From Tetradesmus obliquus (Eukaryota; Chlorophyta; Chlorophyceae; Sphaeropleales; Scenedesmaceae), in assembly GCA_030272155.1 (NCBI GenBank), contig CP126204.1, forward strand, positions 868,001 through 932,000: 64,000 bases of DNA, read 5' to 3'. This document shows positions 32,937-42,891 of this stretch, piece by piece (within the stretch, counting starts at the first letter, position 1; each line of letters begins with the position of its first letter). The position numbers and the translations under genes are program-made. The notes beneath the pieces were generated by a model, which saw nothing but the letters and a program-made list of their open reading frames with translations, did not search any database and was not told the origin of the DNA.

Positions 32937-34541
32937 GCAGTATAGGCAGTGAAGGTTCCCTCACATTGCACGCGGCACAGGCATGCTTCAAATGGCAAAG
33001 AAGTCTTGGGTCCCTGGAGGTGTTGCTGACTCAGCCGGATGGGCGGGACGGCGCTGGCTGAAATTGAGGCCTACACGCAGCGGGTGAGAGGCGCGGTGCA
33101 TTGCAGCAGCAGCAGCAGCAGCAGCAGAGCTGGAGGATGCAGGCAGTGATGGTTCCTCGTCGGATACAAGGCAGGGGCATGTTCCAGTGGGCACAGCAGC
33201 CTTAGGCAAAGTCAGACTATATGATAACCTCTCAACAATGCCTGCCAGCAGTGCTGTGTCCCACAGCCTCTGTGCGCTGTGCTGTGTCCCGCAGGACCCG
33301 GCCTGCCTGTCGCCCAGCATGGCACTGCTGCACTACAAGGGCTACCACAGCCTGCAGACACACCGCATCAGCCACGCGCTGTACATGCAGGGCCACACAG
33401 TTATGGCTCTGGCCCTGCAGAACAGGCTCAGCGAGGTGGGTTTAAGGCTCGTCACACCATGGGCCTGTAACTGTTCCAGAGAATAGCATGTAAAGTTTGA
33501 AGGCAGTACACGGCCGAGGCAGCAGATGCATCCGACCACATGAGGAGCTGTGAGGATCTATTGAGCAGGGCATGTTGCACAAATGTTTTCACCTGAGCAG
33601 GATGTTGCTGCAACAACCTAGCCTTGAAATGTCGGGTCGGCTGATCCAGACTTGCACACCATGATCACCTGCTGCTGCTGTATGCAGGCGCTTGGTGTTG
33701 ACATCCACCCGGCTGCAAAGATAGGCCATGGCGTGTTCATGGACCATGCCTGCGGGGTGGTCATTGGGGAGACGGCAGTCATTGGCAACAACGTGACCAT
33801 CATGCAGGTGTGAACTCTCACGCTGTGACGTTTATGCTGGGCACCGGCCAGCATGGAACGTAGACGTTTGGAAGCATTCAGCTAGAAGTATATAGCAGTG
33901 GATGTTGCAGTAACACGTCACTGCCCATGCATGCAGCATATGCTGAGCAGCTTTTGTCTAGCAGTGAGTTGCTGTGGCCTGTCATAGCACTCGAATTACA
34001 CTACGCACGCTGGCGCAGCGCTCCTCCGCGGCGGGGTCCCCACAGTCACGCACCGTGCTGTGTTTGCACCCTGCTCTAATGCACCTGCTGCTGCAAACAC
34101 ACAACAGCGCGTGACGCTGGGAGGCACCGGCAAAGAGACAGGAGACCGGCACCCCAAGATAGCCGACAACGTACTCATCGGGGCGTGCACAACCGTGCTG
34201 GGCAACATTCACATTGGCGAGGGTGCTCTCATTGCGCCAGGCAGCTTGGTGTTGAAGGCGGTGCCGGCTAATGCCATGGTGGCCGGATCACCCGCGCAGC
34301 AGGTTGGGGAGCGGCAGATGCAGCTGCTGGTAAGAGCCTTGGTGTCTGCTGTTTGTGCGGCATGGCTGTAGCCGATTGCGTCAAGTCAAGCACCTGCATT
34401 GATCAAGTACACTCCACGTGGCAGCTGCAGTTTCGCTACCGAACAACTCCTTGTGCTGCTTTACAAATTTTGCGGCTGGTGCTCACCCTGCTGCTGCTGT
34501 GCTGTTGCTGTGCTGTTGCTGTGCTGCAGGCTGCGCGGTGA
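31365..34541 (+). CDS. SAT: Serine O-acetyltransferase, plastid type
   Basis: Seven exons join in phase: 31365-31518, 32098-32263, 32616-32847, 33295-33435, 33688-33807, 34108-34329, 34530-34541; 348 aa, normal for plant-type enzymes. It makes O-acetylserine from serine and acetyl-CoA, the precursor for cysteine synthesis, in complex with O-acetylserine (thiol)lyase. Exon 1 is a Gln/Arg/Ser-rich transit peptide, suggesting chloroplast. Exon 3 holds the N-terminal helical domain ([20 protein letters not shown]), exon 4 the [13 protein letters not shown] motif, exons 5-6 the left-handed beta-helix with [43 protein letters not shown] and [20 protein letters not shown]. Catalytic His and Asp regions are present. 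The C-terminus is short (last exon encodes only AAR), so the usual Ile-ended tail that docks the partner enzyme is not seen; the last exon is the least certain. Confidence 0.9.
31733..31757 (+). repeat. (GTGA)n run in serine acetyltransferase intron 1
   Basis: Six GTGA tetramers in a row, each resembling a splice donor core, 215 nt after the real exon 1 donor. Confidence 0.8.
31799..31874. repeat. Nested hairpin plus perfect palindrome in intron 1
   Basis: Outer arms GAGGGTGTG (31799-31807) and CACACCCTC (31836-31844) enclose inner arms CCAGGGGCG and CGCCCCTGG (31813-31831, one-base loop). Eleven bases on is a 20-bp perfect palindrome (31855-31874, halves CTTGTGCCCT and AGGGCACAAG). Strong secondary structure in the long first intron; role unknown. 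Confidence 0.75.
32540..32600 (+). repeat. (CTG)n at the end of intron 2
   Basis: About 18 CTG triplets form the pyrimidine-containing stretch just upstream of the exon 3 acceptor at 32615. Confidence 0.9.
32770..33100 (+). repeat. Duplicated exon 3 end in intron 3
   Basis: The exon end with donor CAGCGG|GTGAGAGGCGCGG at 32848 recurs with donor at 33084, 236 bp apart. The copy (from about 33013) has one base fewer in GACGGCG-CTGGCTGA, which breaks its frame. Each copy is followed by a (CAG)n run (32895-32938 and 33105-33127). Confidence 0.85.
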
Positions 34542-34546
34542 GCTGC

Positions 34547-34750
34547 AGGTGGCTGCCTCTGCCACCATGATGGGGATGGATATGTGCCACGTGGCTGCTT
34601 GCCGTCCTGTTGCCGCTCCATTGGGGCGCGGGGCCGATAGCGTTGATGCTATATATGGCTTGATGGGTGATATATGGCTTGATGGGTGATATGATTACCC
34701 ATTAAGCAGCCACATATCCATCCCCATCATGGTGGCTGAGACAGCCACCT
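34547..34750. repeat. Long imperfect inverted repeat after serine acetyltransferase
   Basis: Left arm 34547-34600 and right arm 34704-34750 pair over about 47 bases (core CCACCATGATGGGGATGGAT) with a 7-base gap and three mismatches; loop about 103 nt holding two copies of GGCTTGATGGGTGATAT. The left arm begins 6 nt after the stop at 34541, so the foldback would sit in the 3' UTR. It could be a foldback element, a small-RNA precursor or a 3' processing structure. Confidence 0.8.
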
Positions 34751-36080
34751 CATGGCATGTGGCTGCTTGGGGTCAGACACACACGGCATGTACATGCAAT
34801 GGTGTGCAACTACTTCAGCTCTGAAGTAGACGTAACTCAACAGCATTTGGATCACTTTTGGCTGCTGCCAGCATCTTCAGTCACAGGTTGCACAGCTGCA
34901 TGCCACGTTACACATACCACATTACACAGATTGAATCTTCAGCAGGCGGAGTACATACAAATTTGCTACACGCGCAGCCTGCTGCTGCACAGCATTTGGG
35001 TGCATTACGCACAAGATTGGCAGGCGCTTCATGTATACGCATGCATGCTTGCACTACGGGGTGCAGCCTCAGCAGTGCTGCCTCCTAGGAGTTGCGTCTT
35101 GCAGATAGTTGGCGCATTTTTTACATGCTACATTTTGTGGTCGAGAATCAGTGCTGCAGGTATTGTTTGGTGTCTTGTCATGTTCTTACACACGCCACTT
35201 GTGACATTCAATTGGTGGGATCGCATTTCAGCATGGGCACAGCAGGGCATACATGTACTACACTGTGTAGTGCATGCATCATGTGGGTTTTGCTCGCGAG
35301 AAGGGAAGTGGCTGCAGGCAGGCGTCCTCTTTGAGCCAGTCGCTTCGCGCGGCAGTGCAACCGCTCAGGAGGCATAACATCTGGCACAAAGCAAAATGGC
35401 TGATGATACATCATGTTGTTGTTGCGGCCATCCACAACAGCAGTCATTGACACTGATGATGCTATCCTAGGGCATGTATACATAGGATACGATAGCATGG
35501 TCTGGGCAGCAGCTGGCTGCTGCTGCTGCCGCCGCACACGCGCATAGTGCTGCTGTGCTCATGAGCTTGCAGCAATGCGTGCAGAGCTGACAGGCGCCTG
35601 GCCAGGATTGCTCGAGTTATGTTGCTGGCACTGGATCACTGCAGCAACCGGGACGGTCAGGAACATGTTGCTGTACCTGTGGACTTCAGGAGCTGTGAAG
35701 AGTGGATCACAGGCGTGGGAGCAGTAGAGCAATCATCATCATCGTGTTACTCTATAAGCCATACCTTACTTTAGATGGGGCAGTGTGCGCGGTGTAACAT
35801 TTTTGTGCTGCACGCCATCAGCCCCGCGCCCCACTGCACGCCTTACCCCATGAGCTGCACATCACATTGCACGCTGTAACACACGCCACGCGTTGCAAGC
35901 TTCAAGCCAGGCCAAGTTGGCCTGGCCACATGCTTCTGTCCAGCTACTGCCAAACTGCTACTCAAATCAGTGTCCCAAACTTGATTAAAGCATGCTTGCG
36001 GCAGATCCGGGCAGCTTGCAAATAGCAGACCACCACAACTCGTGCAACTGCCCACCAGGCTTACCCCGCAGTCAACACCA
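34751..36080. other. Gene-free stretch
   Basis: Lower GC and poor in CAG runs. An open frame at 34757-35377 has no domain, odd composition (Cys, Trp and His rich) and no splice or poly(A) context, so I do not call it. No RNA gene or repeat family was recognised. Confidence 0.4.
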
Positions 36081-36770
36081 CTAGCCACTCTGCTGTGCAG
36101 TCGCAGCAGCCAGCTGCTCACGCAGCGCTGCTGCTGCTGCTGCTGCTGCCCGCTCTGCCGTCAGCTGCTGCTCCAGTGCATCTGCATGCGCCGCGGCCGC
36201 TGCTAGCTGCGCCTGTGACGCATCAAGTTGCTGCTTCCGTGCGTCTGCTCGATCCTCTGCTGCTTTGGTCTCTGCAGCACTCGCAAAGCAAATGCCGGAT
36301 GCAGCAGCAGAGCATGTGGTTGGATATGCAAGACTCCTCTGTTATGTTACCTTTTATTTGACAAAATAAGCTTGAGCCCATTACTTGTCCTGCACCAGCA
36401 GATAGTGATGCAATGTGCACACAACACACATGTGCGCACGAGAACCCTGCTGCACAGCCTGTAACCAGACCCAAAACAGCATTGGTGAAGCACCACAGTC
36501 AAGCTTGCACCTGCACGTAGCTGTATGCAGTTCTGGCTCACCTGTCTGCTGCGCCTCAAACGCAGCCACCACCTATCTAGCTGCCTCATCCCCGCAGAGC
36601 TCGCTGCTTGTGCAACGCACAAGCAGCTGCAGCCATACGTTGTTTGGCTCCCAGTTATTCTGCACGCATAACCGCAGGCAAGCACACAGCAGCGCGAGCG
36701 ACGGGGGGCTGTTCCTCAGCTCAATGCAGCGCAGCAAGGAGGAGCGAGGTCAGAAGTGCTGCAGAGTGTG
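36081..36770 (-). pseudogene. Coiled-coil gene remnant
   Basis: Last exon 36271-36081 encodes a clear Ala/Gln coiled coil (LDASQAQLAAAAAHADAL ... LREQLAAATAQQSG) and a stop. The exon before it, ending at 36542 (ACAG|GTGAGC), joins in phase and reads VVAAFEAQQT, preceded in the same frame by LRNSPPSLALLCACLRLC and NVWLQLLVRCTSSELCGDE. A TAG separates those two parts, and a TGA lies just upstream near 36755. Only about 140 bp remain before the next gene's start on the other strand, so the 5' part is missing. Most likely the 3' remnant of a larger gene; the family was not recognised. Confidence 0.5.
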
Positions 36771-36913
36771 ACAGCTGGAACTGTACTTTTGAACCCTCGA
36801 CCCACGTGTGTCCCTAGCTTGACGCTTTCACGGCTGCGTGATATAGCTCGGCGGTTTATTCTGGTTACGGATACTAGAATGGTGCATCACTCCCTCATCT
36901 CCTAGTCACCACA

Positions 36914-37868
36914 ATGGAACCTGCAGTGTCGGAAGTATACGACTCCTTGTTTCCGCTTGTCTCCCTGATCCGACCTTACCTGGACCTTTGCAGCCTTTAT
37001 CATCTGTCTCTTTGCTGAGACAAACTAGGCAGCTATGCAACCTGCTGGTGCAGCAGGACCCAAGCAGCATCCTTTCTGCAGCAGCTTCATACGCCAGCAA
37101 CAGGCCTCGCCTGCTCGCGAAAAGCGTGCAGTGGGCGTGCAAAACAGCAGGAGCGGAGGCTTGCAGCGATGCTGCCATAGCAGCTGCCGTCGCTGCAGTG
37201 CCAGTGTCTGCTGCTGTGAAGCAAGTGCTGATGGCAGCAGGAGTGTGCCCTACACTGCAGCACATCTTAGATGCTGCCGGCCAATTCCCAAAAGGATTGG
37301 AGGGCTGGATTACACCATACAACAGCAACTGGGAGTCTTTTACTGCGCTTGTGCTGGCTGTGTGCGAGGCGGATGTGGTGGGTTGCGGCAAGTGACTTGC
37401 GCACTGCACAGCAGTTGCTGCCCCTGCAGGCGTAGGCACCACGTCCCTGCATGCCTGCCAATGTGGCAGCATCCTCTGCAAGCACAATGAAGCCGAGTTC
37501 CTGGTGTATGACTGTTGCGCATAGTTTTTCATTCACTTGGCTTGCATGCACTAGGCGTGCAAGCCCACAGACCCGCCTGCAGCAGCGACTTCCGCACACC
37601 CAAACATGCTGTATGTACTGTAATTGCTTGCAGGAAACACTGCACAACATCTTGCACCCAGATGAACACCAAGAGCTTGCAGCTGCTATGCATTGCAAAG
37701 CAGTGCACCTACCCAGCCTCTTGCAGTTGGCTGTGAACATGCGGAACGGGGGCGCAGCAGTCCAGCTGTTAGAGTGGGTGTACAACTCCCCTTTCCCCGG
37801 CAGCTGTCCAGAGATCAAAGATCTTGTCGTGCTACTGTGGCCGGACTTCCCTGAGGTCGTGAGGCGCA

Positions 37869-37900
<32 letters not shown>

Positions 37901-40193
37901 CCCACCGAGCACGCACCGCAGGACGGTGATCAGAGCCAGCTGCAGCACAAGCAGAAGGCCCAGCCGCAGAAGCCGGAGGCTTTCTATACACAGCTGCTGC
38001 AGGTCGCTGTGTTACGAGGACACGCCCGCGTTGTGGATCTGCTTGCCCGTCTAGGTACGGCAAGCAGCCTCGGACCCAGTGACGTGCTGCCGCTGCTGCA
38101 GCAGGCAGTGCAGCTGTACAATACACATCAAGAAGCAGCACAGAGCATGCTGTCCTGCCTGCTAGCGTTTCCGGGAGCGCGGCAGCTGCAGCCAGCTGCT
38201 GTTGTGGCGCTAATGCATGCAGCGCTGACTTGCAGGATGTGGCAGCTGCGGAGGATGCTTTCAGACGGCTCGCTGGCTCGAGTGCAGCACACAGCCTGTC
38301 CACAGAGCAGCTGATGGCAGTGGCAGAGCCAGCGCTGCTTGCTCGGTGGCCATGCTTTCTTGACCAGCTTAAGCTGAGGCCAGCTGCGCAGCTCAGCACA
38401 GAGCAGGTGCTGCAGCTGCTGCACGCCGCTGTGCGCAGCCATGTGTACGCTGCAAACATCAGCAAGGACTGGGAGTGCACCAAATCCTGGTGGGTGCGGC
38501 AAGCAGCGAAAGCGCTGTGTGCCATGCCAGCAGCTGAAGTCGTGGCTGCAGCAGATGCTGCTGAGCTGCTGTTGAGCGCTGTGCAGCTCGGGCAATCTCG
38601 GCTGATCAAGAAGCTCTGCAAGCACCTGCCGGGTGCCCAGCTGATCACCCCTGAAGATGCCGAGCAGCTGCTGCTGGCATGTGTGATGCAGCCGCACATG
38701 GATGACTGGGGCAACAGCAGCGGACACACAGACCTTGCCTTCAGTGCAATCAGCGACCGTACGGGCTCAAACCAGATGCATGGCGGGCAGGTGCAGCGGC
38801 TGCTTGCAGCAGTTGTGCAGCTAGGGGACCATGAACTGCTGGGGCTTGTGATGGACACATTCCAGGACTGGCTGCCGGAAGTGACCGCTGCTTCGTTGCT
38901 GCAGCGGGCTGTGGAGCTCGGCGGCTTCGGCGTGCTGCAGGTGAGTCAGCAGGATAGATTTCACTGCCAGAAGCAGGCAGGTGACACCGACGATGTCAGC
39001 AAGGTGACAAGCATATGCGTGCTACAGAGAGCCGGCCTGATGTGCATTGCATTATCATTATTATCATATCATCATATCATACTATACATATCAAATTGTA
39101 TTTGTACAATAAGTTTTAATACATCATATATTTTATGTACAATCATACATATCCTATTATCATGTGCATTGCATGTTCTTTTCTGGCCAAGGTGCCAGGA
39201 CCCACATGTAACTTCCTCTCTCATTACCATGCATGTGCTGCCGCTGACGCTGCTGCGCCACCTTCACCGTCTGCACCTGCTGCCGCCAATGCTGCTGTGT
39301 CAACTTGATCAACTGCACTGCTGCGTGTGCCCTGCAGATACTGTGCAATTGCACAGGTGCTTGCAAGCACCTGCAGCGAGCTGGATGTGCAGACGCAGAA
39401 CTGTCAGTGGTCGGTTTCAAAGAAGCCTTGCGCTGCAACGATGCAACCGCAGTGATGCAGCTGCTGCTGCATCTCAAACCACCGATGGAACAACTTGCAG
39501 AACGTTCCTGGGAGCTGATGATGTTTGCAGTGCAGCTTGGCAGGCCTGCTGCAGTGCTGCTGAAGGGGCTTGTTCTTAGATGGCTTGAAACAGACCACCT
39601 GCCAAGTAGTAGGCTGCTAGAGCTGTTGCAGTGGGCAGTGCTGCATCAGCAGTATGCTTTGCTGGAGGACCTGCTCAGTGACATCGGCAGAAGCTGGCAG
39701 CAAGGACTGCTGCTGCTGCTGCTGGAAGACGTCACAGCACCTTCAGTGGCAGCATATTGGCGGGTGGAGCCGCCACCGCAGCAGTGCCATGCAATTCTGA
39801 GTGGCTTGACAGAAGCAGCGGCCATCAGCTGCAACACACGAGATGGGCCTGCAGAGCTGTTGGTTGGGCCATCTACTTTCAGAACACTTGGAGTGCCGTC
39901 TTTTTGGCTGATGCCGAGCCATCAGCAGCGCAGCAGCAGTGTAGTGGATGTGCTGCTGCAGGTGCTACAGACCGGCGGCTGTGGCCTCGATCCGCTCTGC
40001 CAGCATCCAACAGCAGCAACAGCTGTCAGCCCCGGCTGCCTGGTCGTGCTGCTTGAAGCAGCGGAGTACTGGCAGCCAGCAGCAGTGGACATCTTAGCAG
40101 CCCTGCCGGCAGCTGACAGGCTGGATGCAGCAGTGGTCAGCAGCTGGTGCAAGCCTAAAGGCCTGCTATGGAAGCTGGCAGCCAGACAAAAGC

Positions 40194-40245
<52 letters not shown>

Positions 40246-42409
40246 TCGAGGTGTTGGTCAGGTTGCTGCTGCTGCTGGAAGAGCAGCTGCACAAGTGCTG
40301 CTCCCGGGCCTCGGCCTGCTGTCCGTGCCAGCAGTGCAGCGCAGCATACATCATAAGGGCCTCAAGCCGCTGCTCAAAGCAGCACTGAGGGCACACAGCA
40401 CAGCATGGGTGCAGCAGCTGTGCCAGCTGCCAGCTGCAGCACGCTTGCCGCCAGGCTCTGCGCAGCGGCTGCTGCTGCTGGCAGTGCAGCAGCACACCAC
40501 ACCAGCTGCTATCCGTGCAGATGCATTCGGCTGCATCATGGCTAGCAGCTTGCGCTGCATCTGCAAGCTGCAGCCAGTGCGGCGTCTGAACAGCAGCAAA
40601 GTGCTGCCAGCTGTGCAGGCCGCAGTGCAGCTGTCAGATCCCTGCGCGCTGGCAGTGCTGCTGCAGCTGCTGCCAGGCACGCGGCAGCTTGAGGCTGGCA
40701 GTGTGCTGCCGCTGCTGCAGTGTGCGGTGCAGCTGCCGCAGGGTGCGGTGGCTAGTGCAGTTGGTGCTGCTGGGCAGCTGATGGCTGCCCTCTGCGGCCT
40801 GCCAGGCACACAGCAGCTGGAAGCAGGTGAGAATGGACAACCGGCAGCAATTATAACCAAGAGTGTATTGCAAGTTTAGTCGTTTGTCAGTTTGGTTTGT
40901 GTGAGTGTGAATGCAGTGTACGAGAGTGTTGCCGCTTCAGTACTCGTTCCTTGTACGAAAGCTGTCGGCCTGCTTCTGCTGCTGTCGCTGCTGCTGCCCC
41001 TACTGTTGCTGCTGCAGCTGTTCTAGCAGCTGCTGTGTGAGCTGGCGGTGTTGGTGGTGTTGGTGTTGCTGCTGCTGTGGCTGTGATTGTCAACGTTGAC
41101 ATATGCATCTACCGAGACGATGGTGCTCTGCAGCTGTTGGACTTATATGACCGCGATTGCATCAAGTGTCCGCTGCAGATCGTGCGAGTTATCTTGATCG
41201 AGGGGTTGATGAACAGTGCCACATGCCGTGCTGCTGGTGCTGGTGTTAGTTCCTGCAAGCTTGCTGCCACTGCTGGTTGGGTATTGCCCAAGAAAATCAC
41301 TGAAAGCGCATCGATGGTAATGCAAAATATATGCTGCTGTTGCGTGTGAAAGCGTGCGATAGGGGGTTGTGCCACCTTCAGCATACGCCCAGGGTGCAAG
41401 CGTCCGTTGAAAAGCAGGTTTTGACAATGTACACTCATAAGCAAACGATGTGGTTTTGGGTGCAATGTCACCCCAAGCGTTCGTCGCATCAGCGCCTTTG
41501 GCCCCCAGTCTACGTGCCATACGCCGTATCCGACGGTTTGAAAGCATTTTTAGTGCTATATAATTAATAACTTGAGGGTGCTGGGCCTGCGAAACCGCCC
41601 CATTTGTTACTGCGCATTTTCCGGCCCGGAATTATGGAGATCTCAGGTAGGTCTAAACTTGCAATAATTTTTTTCAGTTGGTGATGCTACCAGATCTCAG
41701 GGATGCACAGCAGTTGTGGAAGGCAGTGCTAGGTGATCTAGGCGTGTTGACTGAACCGTGTCGCATTGACCGGACTGTTTTGCACCACCTTGTTCCACTG
41801 CCTCATTGTCCAACCTGCTTTGTCCTGCTTTGTCCTGCTGCTGCTTCTGCTGCTGCTGCTGCTGCTTTGATGTTTGTGGGTGCAGTGGCGGTCTCCTCAT
41901 TAATTGAGTCAGCGCTGCTGAGCAGCAAGGGCCGGCACATCCGGCCGCTGCTGCTGCTGCCTGGCTTCCAGCAGCTGCCGCCTGCCCAGGTGCAGCAGCT
42001 GCTGCTGAAAGCGCTGCAGCAGGGAGGGGCAGAGAGCAGCCTTCACTTCCCCTACATAGACAGAGTGCTCTGGATGCATGACAGGGATGTGCAGCAGGTG
42101 AATACTGCTGTGGGGCTGCTGTGTGACTCGCGGCATGTGCAGCGGGTGCTGACACAGCCGCAGATGAAGCAGGCTGGGCTTGATAGCTTGCTGTTTGAGG
42201 CGTACTGCTGCTTGGATGATACGCTGACATTAGCAAGGCGCAATGGCCATTGGCAGGCAGATACTGAGGCAAGGGTGGCAGCAGGCTGTGTGGATGCGGC
42301 GGGCAGGTATGAGCCAGAGAGTGCTGCAAATGTGTCGCAGCTGTTTGGCTTGCTGCGGCTAGGAGGGGCCACCCTGAAGGGGGCTGAGTTATCTAGTGCT
42401 TGGCTGTGA
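36914..42409 (+). CDS. Large helical-repeat protein (ankyrin-like style), frame disturbed
   Basis: Coding blocks: 36914 to 37377, 37634 to about 38290, then on to 38940, 39338-40826 and 41886-42409 (donors GTGGGT, GTGAGT, GTGAGA; splice phases agree). The ATG at 36914 starts an F-box-like beginning (SLIRPYLDLCSLYHLSLC) that needs a one-base shift near 37015 to reach the long frame RQTRQLCNLLVQQDPSSI. A second shift is needed at 38275-38295, between GSLARVQ and HSLSTEQLMAV. The rest is made of ~40-residue units like LPGTRQLEAGSVLPLLQCAV, typical of large algal ankyrin-like families; the role is unknown, and if the F-box start is real it may recruit proteins for ubiquitination. Poly-Gln at 37869-37896 and poly-Ala at 40201-40245. 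Two indels suggest a decaying gene or sequence errors. Confidence 0.5.
39045..39180. other. AT-rich island in an intron
   Basis: About 135 bp of very AT-rich DNA (ATCAT/ATACAT words, no CAG runs) inside the intron 38941-39337, in sharp contrast to the flanks. Possibly an inserted fragment; source unknown. Confidence 0.6.
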
Positions 42410-42891
42410 CATGATGCGTGTGTGCATATGGTGTTGTTGAGGTCCAGAAAGGAGCCGGCTTGGAGAGTGCTTGGCTGTGATGTGCTTGGCTGAGGAAGAT
42501 AACCTAAGTTGGGTACTTGCACGGCTGAGGTGCTTGATACCTAGTGGTTTTGGCTTGAGGTCAGAGCTCATGATGGTTTGTGGCTCTGCTAGCATGGCTT
42601 GTTGTTTCTGTGCAATATGCAGGCAATATGCCAATGCATTGCAGCAATGCAAAGGTAGTAACAGCGTGACTGTCAGCAGTGACATAACATGCTGATGTGT
42701 CTGTCACAGGAGTCAGACTCAACACGGCTTATAAAACAAGCAGGGACATTAGATACCGCAAGCTCCATACTCTTTCCAGTGATAGTGTCAGGCTTACGAT
42801 TGGAGAGCATTACCGGTTGTGCAGCTTCCACCAGACACCACACCTCTCTTGACCTCTGCACTTGGGACTGATACAGCTAGGGAGGGGCAGC

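Noticed and set aside
34757-35377. 206-codon open frame on the plus strand
   Set aside because: Rich in Cys, Trp and His, no recognisable domain, no splice or poly(A) context; stops are simply sparse here.
35440-35500. Inverted repeat around CATGTATACAT with ATGCTATC arms
   Set aside because: Arms of only about 8 bases with mismatches between; weak and unsupported by context.
41678-41885. Open sequence directly upstream of the last exon of the repeat gene as coding
   Set aside because: The phase-matched acceptor is at 41885 and joins correctly to the donor at 40827; the upstream open part is intron.
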